A stretch of 64,000 nucleotides of DNA from NCBI RefSeq assembly GCF_016805305.1, contig NZ_JAERQN010000003.1, positions 372,001 to 436,000 of the forward strand, given 5' to 3'. Under the pieces are notes generated by a model, which saw only the letters and a list, made by a program, of their open reading frames with translations, did no database searches and was not told the origin of the DNA. Each line of letters begins with the position of its first letter. The stretch's first letter is position 1. The stretch comes from Falsiroseomonas ponticola (lineage in GTDB: Bacteria > Pseudomonadota > Alphaproteobacteria > Acetobacterales > Acetobacteraceae). Position numbers and translations under genes: made by a program. Of the stretch, positions 44,897 to 54,928 are shown one piece after another.

Positions 44897-47757
44897 CTGC
44901 CGGGCTCCCGGATGATGAGGGGCACCGCGGGCATGTTGGGCGGGGCCTTCAGCGTGGCGGGGTGGGGCGCGGTGATGGCCGCTTCCTCCGGCGCGCATTT
45001 GGTGACGGAGACGCGGAGGTCGTACCAGGCGGCCTGGCCCGTGACCGGGTCGGCGTTGGCACCGCGGAATCCCTCCTGCGCCGGCAGCCATTCGCTGATG
45101 ACGTGGTTGAGCAGGAAGCCTTTGGCGGATTCCGGGCTGTCTTCCGAGAGTTGCCAGGCGCCGCTGCGCTTGCCGATGGCGTTCCAGGTCCAGACGGTGT
45201 CGGGGTTCACGCCCTCCATCAGCGTCACCTGGCCCTTCACGCGGCCGTTGCGGCTTTCGACCCAGACCCAGTCATCCTGCGCGATGCCCTGGGCCGTCGC
45301 GGTGGAGCGCGCCATGTAGAGGCGGTTGGCGCCATGGATCTGGCGGAGCCAGGCGTTCATCGAGCCCCAGGAATGGTACATCGCCATGGGCCGCTGCGTG
45401 ACGGCGGAGAGGGGGTAGGGCGTGGTGTCATGCCCCGCCTGTTCCAGCGGCGCGTACCAGATGGGCAGCGGGTCGCAATAGGTCTCGACCCGCTTCCGCA
45501 GATGCGCGGGCGGCTGCTTCGCGCCATGGCCCTGCGCGGCCAGGCGGAACTTCTGCAAGGGCTCTGACCAGATCTGCATGACGATCTGGTTGGCCGCGCC
45601 CATCAGGCCCATGGCCTTGGCCTCGTCCAGGTAGGCGCGGTTGGCGTGCTTGAAGTAGCTCTGTTCGGGCGTGAGGTGGTGCTTCCAGAAGCAGCCATTC
45701 TCGATGTAGCGCTGAAGCTGGTCCTTGTTCGGCTCGCCGACGCCCTTCTTGGTGCCGTCCTCGCCCCGCCATCCCGCCAGCGGGCCGATGCCGGGCATGC
45801 GCTGGTGGTTCACGATGTAGTCCGGGTAGTCCTTGAACTTCGGGGTCCCGTCCTCCTTGGTGAAGGCGGGCAGGCCGAGGCGCGCGCCGAGCTCGATCAG
45901 CACGTCCTGGAAGGGGCGCACGTCGCGATCGGGCTTGATGACGGGCTGGCGGATGGAATCGCCGGGGCCGTGGGCATTGCCGATGGGGCGGTCGAGCAGG
46001 CTGATCGCGTCCCAACGCTCCAGGTAGGTGGTGTCCGGCAGGATCAGGTCGGCGTAGGGGACCGTCTCGCTGAAATAGGCATCGGCATAGATGACGTGCG
46101 GGATGCGGTATTCGCCATCCGCCTTCTGCTCCGTCAGGATGCGGATGATCTCGAGCGGGTTCATCGCGCTGTTCCAGGCCATGTTCGCCATGAACATGAA
46201 CAGCGTGTCGATGGAGTAGGGATCCTCGGCACCGGCATTGCCGATGACGGTGTGCATCATCCCGTGCAGGCCGAGCGGCGCTTCCCAGGAGAAGGCCTTG
46301 TCGATGCGGAGCGGCGTGCCGGCGTCATCCACCAGCAGGTCGTCCGGCCCATGCGGGAAGGCGAGGAGGTTGCCCGCGATCGGGGTGTTGGGCGCGGTGG
46401 TCTTGCCGGCAGGCCCGGGGCCCGGCGGGATGGGCCGCGGGAAGGGCGATTTGTAGCGCCAGGAGCCGGGGGTATCGACGGCGCCGAGCAGCATCTGCAG
46501 CAGGTGCAGCGCGCGGCACGTATGAAAACCGTTGCTGTGCGCGGAGATGCCGCGCATCGCATGGAAGGCGATGGGGCGGCCGACCATCTTGTCATGCCGC
46601 CGGCCGAGTGCATCGGTCCAGGCCACGTCGAGGGTGATGGTCTGCTTGAAGGCGATGTCCGCGATCTCGTTCGCGATGCGCCGGATGCGGGCGGCATCGA
46701 TGCCGCAGCGCTCCGCCACCGCCTCCGGCGCATACTCCGCGCCGAGGTAGCGTTCCGCCATCAGCTGGAAGACGGGAACCGCCTTGCGGCCATCGGGCAG
46801 CGTGTAGTCGCCGACGATGGCGGGCTGCATCTCCGCGGTCGCGGCATCGCGCGGCGCGCCCGCCACGCGGTCCCAGGCCAGCGGCTTGCCATCGGCGTCG
46901 CGGGCGAAAAGGCCGTCATCCGCGCCGCCGGGGTTGCGCACCACCAGCCACGTCGCGTTGGTGTAGCGGACGAGGAAGGGCAGATCGACGCGATCCGTCC
47001 GCAGCAGCTCATGCATCAGGGCCATGATGAACAGGCCGTCGGTGCCGGGGCGGATGCCGACCCATTCATCGGCGATGGCGGAATAGCCGGTGCGGACCGG
47101 GTTGACGCTGACGAACTTCGCGCCGCGCGCCTTCAGCTTGCCGAGGCCGATCTTGATCGGGTTGCTGTCATGGTCCTCCGCCACGCCGAACATGACGAAG
47201 TATTTTGCGAGATCCCAGTCCGGCTCGCCGAATTCCCAGAAGCTGCCGCCGATGGTGTAGAGGCCGCCGGCCGCCATGTTGACGGAGCAGAAGCCGCCAT
47301 GGGCCGCGAAATTGGGCGTGCCGAACTGCGCGGCCCAGAAGCCGGTCAGCGACTGCGACTGGTCGCGGCCGGTGAAGAAGGCGAGGCGCTTCGGATCCGT
47401 GCGGCGGACATGGCCGAGCCAGCCCGTCGCGATCTCCATCGCCTCCGCCCAGCTGATCTCCGCGAATTCGCCGGAGCCGCGCGGGCCGACGCGCTTCAGC
47501 GGCGCGCGCAGCCGGGCCGGCGCATACTGCGTCATGATCCCGGCACTGCCCTTGCCGCAGAGCACGCCGCGATTCACGGGGTGGTCGGGATTGCCCTCGA
47601 TGTAGCGGACGCGGCCGTCCTTCAGATGGACTTTGATGCCGCAGCGGCAGGCGCACATGTAGCAGGTGGTGGTCTTCACCTCGTCGCCGATCGGCGCCTG
47701 GGTGTCGATCACCTCGCCATGGCCGGTCATCCGGCTGGGCAGGTTGGTATCCGGCAT
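44893..47757 (-). CDS. soeA: Molybdopterin oxidoreductase, SoeA-like sulfite dehydrogenase catalytic subunit
   Basis: A 954-residue molybdo-bis-MGD enzyme. The Fe-S site uses C32, C35, C39 and C67 (CYMCACRCG and GVLCGKG). The N-terminus has no twin-arginine signal, unlike DmsA or PsrA, so it should face the cytoplasm, as SoeA (sulfite to sulfate) does. Typical core segments are FVMFGVAEDHDSNPI, HAMRGISAHSNGFHTCRALH, VIYADAYFSETVPYADLILPDTTYLER and a final DDWVWVESRNG. The soeABC naming is by architecture and could be another DMSO-reductase-family oxidase. Confidence 0.85.
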   Translation of the reverse strand: MPDTNLPSRMTGHGEVIDTQAPIGDEVKTTTCYMCACRCGIKVHLKDGRVRYIEGNPDHPVNRGVLCGKGSAGIMTQYAPARLRAPLKRVGPRGSGEFAEISWAEAMEIATGWLGHVRRTDPKRLAFFTGRDQSQSLTGFWAAQFGTPNFAAHGGFCSVNMAAGGLYTIGGSFWEFGEPDWDLAKYFVMFGVAEDHDSNPIKIGLGKLKARGAKFVSVNPVRTGYSAIADEWVGIRPGTDGLFIMALMHELLRTDRVDLPFLVRYTNATWLVVRNPGGADDGLFARDADGKPLAWDRVAGAPRDAATAEMQPAIVGDYTLPDGRKAVPVFQLMAERYLGAEYAPEAVAERCGIDAARIRRIANEIADIAFKQTITLDVAWTDALGRRHDKMVGRPIAFHAMRGISAHSNGFHTCRALHLLQMLLGAVDTPGSWRYKSPFPRPIPPGPGPAGKTTAPNTPIAGNLLAFPHGPDDLLVDDAGTPLRIDKAFSWEAPLGLHGMMHTVIGNAGAEDPYSIDTLFMFMANMAWNSAMNPLEIIRILTEQKADGEYRIPHVIYADAYFSETVPYADLILPDTTYLERWDAISLLDRPIGNAHGPGDSIRQPVIKPDRDVRPFQDVLIELGARLGLPAFTKEDGTPKFKDYPDYIVNHQRMPGIGPLAGWRGEDGTKKGVGEPNKDQLQRYIENGCFWKHHLTPEQSYFKHANRAYLDEAKAMGLMGAANQIVMQIWSEPLQKFRLAAQGHGAKQPPAHLRKRVETYCDPLPIWYAPLEQAGHDTTPYPLSAVTQRPMAMYHSWGSMNAWLRQIHGANRLYMARSTATAQGIAQDDWVWVESRNGRVKGQVTLMEGVNPDTVWTWNAIGKRSGAWQLSEDSPESAKGFLLNHVISEWLPAQEGFRGANADPVTGQAAWYDLRVSVTKCAPEEAAITAPHPATLKAPPNMPAVPLIIREPGR

Positions 47758-47866
47758 GACGGGCCTTGCCTGATTCTTTGCTGGCCCGATTAGCGCATGG
47801 GGGCGGCTTGTCGCAAAGCCCTGGGGCGGGAGAAGATTTTCCCTCCTTCCCGCCCCGTGCCGGCGT

Positions 47867-49534
47867 TCACATTCCCTGGCGGTGCACCACCTGGCCGCCG
47901 ACCAGGGTGAGCAGGGCGCGGGTTTCGCGGATCCGCTCCGGTTCCACGGCCAGGATGTCCTGGGACAGCACGACCAGGTCGGCGCGCTTGCCGGGCTCGA
48001 TGGAGCCGAGCTCGGCCTCCGCCCCCAGCAGCACCGCGTTGTTGATGGTGTAGAGGCGCAGCGCCTCCCGCGGCGTGATCGCGTGCTCGGGGCCGAGGCG
48101 ATAGCCCGCCAGCGTCCCGCGCGTGGTCATCCACCACATGGACTGGAAGGGATCGCCCGGCACCACCGGGGCATCCGTGCCGCCGCCGACATGCACCCCG
48201 GCATCGAGGATGCGGCGGATCGGGATGGAATAGGCCGCGCGTTCATCGCCCCACCAGCGGCGCTGGTTGTGGCCGAGCAGCACGGGGTGGTTCTGCGCGG
48301 TGGCCATGATGCCGAGCCGCGCCATGTCCGACAGCGCGGCGGGTGTCGGCAGGAAGATGTGCATCACCGTCCAGCGCAGCGGGCGGATCGCGCCGAGTTC
48401 CCGGTCCACCTGGCCGTAGAGGCGGGTGATGAGGTCGATGGTGTAGTCGCCCACCGCATGGGTCTGGATCTGCAGCCCGGCACGGTGGATGGCGCGCAGC
48501 CCCTCCAGCAATTCGGGCTCGCCGCCCGCGGGCAGCAGCAGGATGCCGCGGTAGTCCGGGTTGGTCTGCTCGCCCGGCACGATGCGGTAGGGGTCGTTCA
48601 TGCGGCCGCCCTCCACCCCGCCATCCAGCAGCCACTTGATGCCGCCGGTGCGGAGCATGGGGTGCTGCGGCCAGCCGGATTGGGCGGCGATGCCGCGGCG
48701 GATCTGCTCCCCCGTCGCGGCGCGCCAGAGCAGCCAGGTGCGGACCGTCATCTGCCCGGCATCGCGGAGTTCGCGGTAGATGCCGGCGATCTCGTCCGTG
48801 ATGCCGGGCTCGACGACGGTGGTGACGCCCAGCGCGTTCAGCTCCCTCATCGCCTCCGTCACCAGGCGCGTCTGCTCCGGGATCGGGGGCGGGGGCGGCA
48901 GGACGCGGCGGACCAGGGCGGTGGCGCCGGCGATGAGGAGGACGCCCGTGGGCTCCCCATCCTCCCGCTTCACGATCACGCCGCCCATGGGCTGGGGCGT
49001 GTCCCGCGTCACGCCGGCGCGGGCCAGGGCCTGGCTGTTGACGGCGACCACATGGCCGCCGCGGGGGATGAAGACCGGGTTGTCCGGCGCGACGCTGTCG
49101 AGTTCCCAGCGCGTCGGCAGGCGGCCCTCGGCCAGGATGCTCTCATGCCAGAGGGAGGAGGCGATGACCCATTCGCCCGGCGGCGTGGCGCGGGCGCGTT
49201 CGCCGATGCGGGCGAGGACATCGGCGATGGAGCGCGTGTCCAGCAGCTGCACCGCGGGCAGGTTCATGCCCCATTGGTGCTGGTGGACATGGCTGTCGAT
49301 CAGCCCGGGGATGGCGGTGCGGCCGGCGAGGTCGATGACCGTCGTCGCCGGGCCGGCCAGGGCTTCGGCGGCGGCGCCGGTGGCGACGAAGCGGCCGTCC
49401 CGGATGGCGACGGCGGTGGTGGTGCTTTCGCTGGAATCCTGGGTGTGGATGCGGCCGTTGCGGAGGAGGGTCTCCGCCGGCTGCGCCAGGGCTGGCGGGG
49501 CGAGCGCCAGCAGCGCGAGGAGGAGGCTCCGCAT
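47867..49534 (-). CDS. Exported amidohydrolase family protein (YtcJ-like)
   Basis: A 555-residue metal-dependent hydrolase with a Sec signal (MRSLLLALLALAPPALAQ). TAIPGLIDSHVHQHQWG holds the HxH metal ligands, QTHAVGDYTIDLI a further His, and VGGGTDAPVVPGDPF the Asp. IEPGKRADLVVLSQD closes the TIM-barrel composite domain. It matches the YtcJ/amidohydrolase-3 branch. It acts in the periplasm on an unknown amide. It follows the small Tat-exported gene by 2 bases on the same strand. Confidence 0.88.
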   Translation of the reverse strand: MRSLLLALLALAPPALAQPAETLLRNGRIHTQDSSESTTTAVAIRDGRFVATGAAAEALAGPATTVIDLAGRTAIPGLIDSHVHQHQWGMNLPAVQLLDTRSIADVLARIGERARATPPGEWVIASSLWHESILAEGRLPTRWELDSVAPDNPVFIPRGGHVVAVNSQALARAGVTRDTPQPMGGVIVKREDGEPTGVLLIAGATALVRRVLPPPPPIPEQTRLVTEAMRELNALGVTTVVEPGITDEIAGIYRELRDAGQMTVRTWLLWRAATGEQIRRGIAAQSGWPQHPMLRTGGIKWLLDGGVEGGRMNDPYRIVPGEQTNPDYRGILLLPAGGEPELLEGLRAIHRAGLQIQTHAVGDYTIDLITRLYGQVDRELGAIRPLRWTVMHIFLPTPAALSDMARLGIMATAQNHPVLLGHNQRRWWGDERAAYSIPIRRILDAGVHVGGGTDAPVVPGDPFQSMWWMTTRGTLAGYRLGPEHAITPREALRLYTINNAVLLGAEAELGSIEPGKRADLVVLSQDILAVEPERIRETRALLTLVGGQVVHRQGM

Positions 49535-49536
49535 GG

Positions 49537-49992
49537 TCAGGCGCTGGCCAGGCCGGCGTCGCGCAGCACCAGGCGGTCCGGCAGGCCGGTGGGGGCGCGG
49601 GCGGCGTCGCCGAGGTCCAGCACGCCGGTGAGCGTCACGCGCGTGTAGGGGTCCGCGATGTGGGGCAGGCCCGGGGCGTGGACGGCGACGACACCAACCG
49701 GCCAGTCATGCGCGCCGCCGCAGAGCTGGCAGGGGACGAGGGCGGCCTCCCCCAGCGCGAGCCAGCCGGGGGCGGCGGTGGGGACGGGGGCGACGAGGCC
49801 GGTGAGGGTGACGCGGCTGCCCGCCAGCCGCTTCGCGAGCGGGGAGGGGGCGGAGCCGGCCTCGTCGTAGAGATCGCGCAGCGGCGTCGTGGTGGCGGCG
49901 CGGGTGGGGGTGGCGGCGGCGATGGCGGTGCAGGCGAGCCCCGTGCCGGCGGCGATGATGGCGCGGCGGCCGAGGATGCGCGGATGGCTCAT
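49537..49992 (-). CDS. Small Tat-exported protein of unknown function
   Basis: A 151-residue protein beginning MSHPRILGRRAIIAAGTGLACT, a twin-arginine-type signal with cleavage after TRA. The mature part contains GSRVTLTGLVAPVPTA and VPCQLCGGAHDW (a C-x2-C pair), with a second beta repeat RVTLTGVLDLGDAA, suggestive of an OB-like domain. It is in an operon with the amidohydrolase. I do not recognise the family. Confidence 0.7.
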   Translation of the reverse strand: MSHPRILGRRAIIAAGTGLACTAIAAATPTRAATTTPLRDLYDEAGSAPSPLAKRLAGSRVTLTGLVAPVPTAAPGWLALGEAALVPCQLCGGAHDWPVGVVAVHAPGLPHIADPYTRVTLTGVLDLGDAARAPTGLPDRLVLRDAGLASA

Positions 49993-50084
49993 GGAACATC
50001 TCCCCTCGCGCCGTTCGGGCGCTGAGGGGGAAGGCTATCGCGCGGGGGAACGGGGCGGGAAGGGTGCTGGCCGTCTGGCCGCCC

Positions 50085-51188
50085 TCAGTTCCGCGGCAGC
50101 CTGGCCCGCAGCGGCGCGTCCGGGTTCTGGGCGCGGTGGCGCAGAAGGTGGTCGGCCAGCACCAGGGCCAGCATCGCCTCCCCCACCGGCACCGCGCGGA
50201 TGCCGACGCAGGGGTCGTGGCGGCCTTTCGTCAGCACCTCGACCTCCTGGCCGAAGCGGTCCACGGAGGCGCGGGGCGTGAGGATCGAGCTGGTCGGCTT
50301 CACGGCGAAGCGGGCGACCACGGGCTGGCCGGTGGAGATGCCGCCCAGGATGCCGCCGGCGTGGTTGGAGCTGAACGCGACCTCTCCATCCGGGCCCATG
50401 CGCATCTCATCCGCATTGCCCTCCCCGGAGAGGGAGGCGGCGGAGAAGCCATCCCCGATCTCGACCGCCTTCACGGCGTTGATGGACATCAGGCCGGCCG
50501 CGATATCGGCATCGAGCTTGCCGTAGATCGGCGCGCCGAGGCCGGGGGGCACGCCCTCCGCCACCACCTCCACGATCGCGCCGACCGAGGAGCCGGCCTT
50601 GCGGATGGCGGTCAGCTTCTCCTCCCACCGCGCGGCGGCGATGGGGTCGGGGCAGAAGAAGGGGTTGTTGTCCACTTCCGCCCAGTCGAAGCGGGACCGG
50701 TCGATCCAGTCCCCGCCCATGCAGACCAGGGCGCCGCGGATAGTCACGCCTTCCAGCACCTTGCGGGCGATGGCGCCGGCGGCGACGCGCATGGCCGTTT
50801 CGCGGGCGCTGGACCGGCCGCCGCCGCGATAGTCGCGGATGCCGTATTTCAGTTCATAGGTCAGGTCCGCATGGCCGGGGCGGAAGCGGTCCTTGATCTC
50901 GCCATAGTCCTTGCTGCGCTGGTCGGTGTTCTCGATGTGCAGCGCGATGGGGGTGCCGGTGGTCGCACCCTCGAAGGTGCCGGACAGGATCTTCACCTGG
51001 TCGGGCTCCTGCCGCTGGGTCACGAACTTGGATTGGCCGGGGCGGCGGCGGTCCAGATAGGGCTGGATATCGGCCTCGGTCAGGCCGATGCGCGGCGGGC
51101 AGCCATCGACGACGCAGCCGATGGCGAGGCCGTGGGACTCGCCCCAGGTGGTGAAGCGGAACAGGCTGCCGAAGGTGTTGTGGCTCAT
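50085..51188 (-). CDS. aroC: Chorismate synthase
   Basis: A 367-residue FMN-dependent enzyme, last step of the shikimate pathway. The start [20 protein letters not shown] is diagnostic; [30 protein letters not shown] and [19 protein letters not shown] follow, and [12 protein letters not shown] and [11 protein letters not shown] close the protein. It is annotated from the ATG at 51188; an upstream open stretch has no homology. It is probably monocistronic. Confidence 0.97.
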   Translation of the reverse strand: MSHNTFGSLFRFTTWGESHGLAIGCVVDGCPPRIGLTEADIQPYLDRRRPGQSKFVTQRQEPDQVKILSGTFEGATTGTPIALHIENTDQRSKDYGEIKDRFRPGHADLTYELKYGIRDYRGGGRSSARETAMRVAAGAIARKVLEGVTIRGALVCMGGDWIDRSRFDWAEVDNNPFFCPDPIAAARWEEKLTAIRKAGSSVGAIVEVVAEGVPPGLGAPIYGKLDADIAAGLMSINAVKAVEIGDGFSAASLSGEGNADEMRMGPDGEVAFSSNHAGGILGGISTGQPVVARFAVKPTSSILTPRASVDRFGQEVEVLTKGRHDPCVGIRAVPVGEAMLALVLADHLLRHRAQNPDAPLRARLPRN

Positions 51189-51297
51189 GGTGCCGGCGGG
51201 ATTACAGCAAGCACCGGCGACGGGCGAGGGGGCCGGATCGCGGGGATTTAACCAAACCGCAGCTTGGGGGATGGACCGGGTTCGGTAACGCTGCGGC

Positions 51298-51765
51298 ATG
51301 CAGATGAATCCGGAACCTGTCGCCCCGCTGCGCCGCCGATGGGGGGATGTGCTGAAGAGCCTGCTGGGCCTGCTGCTTTTCGGCGGCATGACCATCGCGC
51401 TGGCGGTCTACACGCTGCCGAACCTGGTGTCCGACTGGCAGGTGCGGGGCAGTGCCATGCCCTATGCCGATGCGCGGGTGACGCAGGGATCCTGCAGCAG
51501 CAAGGTCTTCATCCATGTCTGCAACGCGACGCTGTCGGTGCAGTCCAAATCCGGGCGCTACACGCGGGCGGTGAACTACGTCTTCGCCGATTTCCATACC
51601 GGCGCTTATACGGTCGCGGTGATGGCCGATCCGGCGCGGCCGGAACTGCTGACGACGGACCTGGCGCTATCGACGCTGTGGAACCGCACCATCACCGCGG
51701 CGGTGGTCGGGCTGCTGCTGGCCGGGCTGACGCTGGGTTCGCTGCTGGGCCTGCTGCGCGGCTAG
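51298..51765 (+). CDS. Small membrane protein of unknown function
   Basis: A 155-residue protein with two hydrophobic helices ([20 protein letters not shown] near residue 25, and [21 protein letters not shown] at the C-terminus) around a small extracytoplasmic domain (about residues 50-125) with two cysteines (GSCSSK and VCNATL). This layout resembles DUF3592-type proteins. It diverges from aroC by 109 bases. The function is unknown. Confidence 0.75.
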   Translation: MQMNPEPVAPLRRRWGDVLKSLLGLLLFGGMTIALAVYTLPNLVSDWQVRGSAMPYADARVTQGSCSSKVFIHVCNATLSVQSKSGRYTRAVNYVFADFHTGAYTVAVMADPARPELLTTDLALSTLWNRTITAAVVGLLLAGLTLGSLLGLLRG

Positions 51766-51809
51766 CCCCCCCCTGGCGAGGGGGTTTCAGGGGGAGCGGC
51801 GCTCCCCCT
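51766..51809. repeat. Truncated multi-hairpin element, copy D, probable terminator
   Basis: The CCCTGGCGAGGGGGTT part matches the right end of copies A-C. A stem AGGGGGAGC (51789-51797) and GCTCCCCCT (51801-51809) with loop GGC follows. It lies between the stop codons of two convergent genes and could terminate both, but no long T-run is present. Confidence 0.7.
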
Positions 51810-51813
51810 TGTC

Positions 51814-52662
51814 TCACACCGTCGCGATATCCGGCGCGTCCGGGTTCTTCATGCCGACGATGTGGTAGCCGCAATCGACGTGATGGACCTCGCCCGTCAC
51901 GCCGGAGGAGAGGTCCGACAGCAGGTAGAGGCCCGAGCCGCCCACATCCTCGATGGTGACGTTGCGCTCGAGCGGCGCGTTGTACTGGTTCCACTTCAGG
52001 ATGTAGCGGAAGTCCCCGATGCCGCTGGCGGCCAGCGTCTTGATCGGGCCGGCGCTGATCCCGTTCACGCGGATGCCGGCCTTGCCGAGGTCGGCGGCCA
52101 TGTAGCGCACGCTGGCCTCCAGCGCCGCCTTGGCCACGCCCATGACGTTGTAGTGCGGCGTCACACGCTCCGCGCCGAGGTAGGACATGGTCAGCAGGCT
52201 GCCGCCCGGCTTCATCAGCGGCACGGCGCGCTGGGCGACGGCCACGAAGGAATAGACGGAGATGTCCATGGCCTGCAGGAAGGCACCCTTCGGCGTGTCC
52301 ATGTAGCGGCCGCGCAGGAACTGCTTGTCCGCGAAGCCGATGGCGTGGACGACGAAATCGATGCCGCCCCATTCCGCCTTGATGGCGTCGAAGGCGGCGT
52401 CGATGCTGGCATCGTCGGAGACGTCGCAGGGCAGGACGAGCCTGCTGCCGATGCCCTCCGCCAGCGGGCGGACGCGCTTCTCCAGCGCCTCCCCCTGGTA
52501 GGTGAAGGCGATCTCGCCCCCCTGGGCGGCGACGGCCTGGGCGATGCCCCAGGCGATGGAGCGGTCATTCGCGACGCCCATGACGACGCCGCGCTTGCCG
52601 GCCATCAGCGTGCCGCGGGGCACGCCAGTCGCGGCGGTATCGGGCGTCTCGGCATCGGGCAT
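51814..52662 (-). CDS. fabI: Enoyl-[acyl-carrier-protein] reductase (NADH)
   Basis: A 282-residue short-chain dehydrogenase-like enoyl-ACP reductase. [20 protein letters not shown] binds the nucleotide; [31 protein letters not shown] (Tyr-x6-Tyr/Lys type catalytic set) and [18 protein letters not shown] are typical of FabI. It reduces trans-2-enoyl-ACP in fatty acid elongation. The ATG at 52662 gives a 20-residue N-terminal extension before the core. Transcribed leftward, it diverges from pdxH. Confidence 0.95.
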   Translation of the reverse strand: MPDAETPDTAATGVPRGTLMAGKRGVVMGVANDRSIAWGIAQAVAAQGGEIAFTYQGEALEKRVRPLAEGIGSRLVLPCDVSDDASIDAAFDAIKAEWGGIDFVVHAIGFADKQFLRGRYMDTPKGAFLQAMDISVYSFVAVAQRAVPLMKPGGSLLTMSYLGAERVTPHYNVMGVAKAALEASVRYMAADLGKAGIRVNGISAGPIKTLAASGIGDFRYILKWNQYNAPLERNVTIEDVGGSGLYLLSDLSSGVTGEVHHVDCGYHIVGMKNPDAPDIATV

Positions 52663-52689
52663 GGGAATGGGACCGGCAGTGGTTGCGGA

Positions 52690-52750
52690 GGCCCGGGGGT
52701 GGTGGCACATGGCCCTGCCCCCGGCAAGGGGGCCGTGCCGAACCCGGGCC
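52690..52750. repeat. Nested inverted repeat between fabI and pdxH
   Basis: GGCCCGGG (52690-52697) pairs with CCCGGGCC (52743-52750); inside, GGCAC (52704-52708) pairs with GTGCC (52735-52739) and GGCCC (52711-52715) with GGGCC (52730-52734). It is centred in the 150-base divergent spacer where both promoters should lie. Confidence 0.55.
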
Positions 52751-52812
52751 GGGGGCCCCTTCCCAAAGCGGGGGGCGCCGCCACCTCGACCTGCCGCACC
52801 AGGAGAATACCC

Positions 52813-53418
52813 GTGGACACGCCCGCAACCCGCATCCCCGCCACCGACGACCCCATCGCAGGCTTCGAGGCCTGGATGGCGGAGGCGGCGAAGACGGAGC
52901 CGAACGACCCCAACGCCGTCTGCCTCGCGACCGCCACGCCGGAGGGGCGGCCGAGTGCCCGGATGGTGCTGCTGAAGGGCGTCGATGCGCGCGGCTTCGT
53001 GTTCTACACCAACCTCGAGAGCCGGAAGGGGGGGGAGCTGGCGGCCAACCCCTTCGCGGCGCTGTGCTTCCACTGGAAGACGCTGCAGCGATCGGTCCGG
53101 GTCGAGGGCCGGGTGGAGGCGGTGAGCGCGGAGGAGGCGGATGCCTATTATGCCTCCCGCGCCCGGGGGTCGCGCATCGGCGCCTGGGCCAGCCGGCAGT
53201 CCCGCCCGCTGGAGGGCCGCTTCGCGCTGGAGAAGGCGGTGGCGGAATACACGCTGAAATTCGGCCTCGGCGAGATTCCCCGCCCGGCCTTCTGGTCCGG
53301 CTTCCGCCTGGTGCCGGACCGGATGGAGCTGTGGCGGGACATGCCCTTCCGGCTGCATGAGCGCCGCGTCTTCCACCGCGTCGGCGAGGGCTGGGAGATG
53401 GAGATGCTGTACCCGTGA
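52813..53418 (+). CDS. pdxH: Pyridoxine/pyridoxamine 5'-phosphate oxidase
   Basis: A 201-residue FMN enzyme making pyridoxal phosphate. [28 protein letters not shown] FMN segment, [35 protein letters not shown] and the C-terminal RLHERRVF all match PdxH. The GTG start at 52813 is supported by AGGAGA ten bases upstream. Its stop overlaps the next gene (GTGA), so coupling is likely. Confidence 0.95.
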   Translation: MDTPATRIPATDDPIAGFEAWMAEAAKTEPNDPNAVCLATATPEGRPSARMVLLKGVDARGFVFYTNLESRKGGELAANPFAALCFHWKTLQRSVRVEGRVEAVSAEEADAYYASRARGSRIGAWASRQSRPLEGRFALEKAVAEYTLKFGLGEIPRPAFWSGFRLVPDRMELWRDMPFRLHERRVFHRVGEGWEMEMLYP

Positions 53419-54896
53419 GCATCCCGGCGGGGCAGGCCGAGGTCGCCGCGCTGCTCCGCCGCCTGTCCGGCGCCGAGCCGATCGAGACGCATATCTCCGC
53501 CGTCTTCGTGGGCGCCGACACGGCCTGGAAACTGAAGAAGGCGGTGACGCTCGGTTTCCTGGACTTCGCGCCCCTGGAGGCGCGGGAGGGATTCGCGCGG
53601 CGGGAGCTGGCGCTGAACCAGCCGCTGGCGCCCGGGCTCTACCGGGATGTGGTGCCGGTGACGCGGGGCGCCGATGGCGCGCTGGCGCTGGGCGGCGAGG
53701 GCCCGGTGGTGGACTGGGTGCTGCGCATGGCGCCGGTGCCCGCCGCCGATTTCCTGGATGCCGTGGCGGATCGGGGCGGGCTGGATGGGCCGTTGCTGGA
53801 CGCCACGGCGGATGCGGTGCTGGCCAGCCACGCGGCGGCGGTGCCGGTGGCGCCGGGCTTCGATGCGCCGGGGCGCGCGGGGCTGGTGCTGGCCGGCAAT
53901 GTGCGGGACTGCCTGGCGACGGGGCTGCCGGAGGCGCGGGTGCAGGCGCTGGGCGCCGCCATGCGCGCGCGGCTGGAGGCGCTGGCGCCGCTGCTGCGGG
54001 CGCGGGCGGCGGCCGGGCGGGTGCGGCGCTGCCATGGGGACCTGCACCTCGGCAACCTGGTGCTGCTGGCGGGGCGGCCGACGCCCTTCGACGCGCTGGA
54101 ATTCGACGAGGCGCTGGCCACCACCGATACCGGCTACGACCTGGCCTTCCTGCTGATGGACCTGCTGCGGCGCGGCCAGCGGGGCGCGGCGAACCGGGTG
54201 ATGAACCGCTACCTGGCCCGCGATGCCGATATCGGCATGCTGGCGGCGCTGCCCTTCTGGATGGCGCTGCGGGCCATGGTGCGGGCGCATGTGGAGGCGC
54301 GGCGGGGCGGCGATGGCCTGGCCTACCTGGCGGCGGCGGAGGCGCATCTGGCGCCGGTCGCGCCGCGCCTGGTCGCGGTGGGGGGGCTGCAGGGCACGGG
54401 CAAGACCTGGCTGGCCCGCGCGCTGGCGCCGGCCATCGGCGTGGCGCCCGGCGCGCTGCACCTGCGCAGCGACGAGATCAGGAAGCGCCAGGCGGGCGTC
54501 GCGCCGGAGGAGAGGCTGCCAGCCTCCGCCTATGGCGCATCGGTCAGCCAGGCGGTGCATGCGGCGATGTTCGACGCGGCCCGGCAGGCGTTGGCGGCGG
54601 GGCATTCGGTGGTGCTGGACGCGGTGTTCCTGAACCCGGCCCGGCGGGCGGAGGCCGAGGCGGTGGCGGCGCCCCACCCCTTCACCGGCTTCTGGCTGGA
54701 AGCGCCGATGGCGCTGCTGCGGGAGCGTGTCGGGAATCGGGTGGGCGATGCCTCGGACGCCACCGTCGCGGTGCTGGAAAGCGCGGCCACCGCCGACCCC
54801 GGCGTGATCACCTGGCAACGCCTGGACGCGACCGCGCCGCTGGACCCCGCGCGGGCGGCCCTGGCCTTGTCTGGCGGAATCGGCGCATACAGTTAA
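53415..54896 (+). CDS. Bifunctional APH-like phosphotransferase and AAA-type ATP-binding kinase
   Basis: A 493-residue two-domain protein. Residues 1-310 look like an aminoglycoside-phosphotransferase-like kinase, with [10 protein letters not shown] (catalytic loop), then [23 protein letters not shown]. From about 320, [18 protein letters not shown] is a Walker A motif, followed by [10 protein letters not shown] and [13 protein letters not shown], a P-loop kinase domain of the zeta-toxin/gluconate-kinase type. GTG start overlaps pdxH. The substrates are unknown; the family is conserved. Confidence 0.85.
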   Translation: MSIPAGQAEVAALLRRLSGAEPIETHISAVFVGADTAWKLKKAVTLGFLDFAPLEAREGFARRELALNQPLAPGLYRDVVPVTRGADGALALGGEGPVVDWVLRMAPVPAADFLDAVADRGGLDGPLLDATADAVLASHAAAVPVAPGFDAPGRAGLVLAGNVRDCLATGLPEARVQALGAAMRARLEALAPLLRARAAAGRVRRCHGDLHLGNLVLLAGRPTPFDALEFDEALATTDTGYDLAFLLMDLLRRGQRGAANRVMNRYLARDADIGMLAALPFWMALRAMVRAHVEARRGGDGLAYLAAAEAHLAPVAPRLVAVGGLQGTGKTWLARALAPAIGVAPGALHLRSDEIRKRQAGVAPEERLPASAYGASVSQAVHAAMFDAARQALAAGHSVVLDAVFLNPARRAEAEAVAAPHPFTGFWLEAPMALLRERVGNRVGDASDATVAVLESAATADPGVITWQRLDATAPLDPARAALALSGGIGAYS

Positions 54897-54928
54897 CCGG
54901 GAAGGCTTTGCAAAGAGAGGAGGGCGCG

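Noticed and set aside
45646..47793. 715-codon plus-strand frame opposite soeA
   Set aside because: It is antisense to a clear molybdopterin enzyme and has no recognisable motif.
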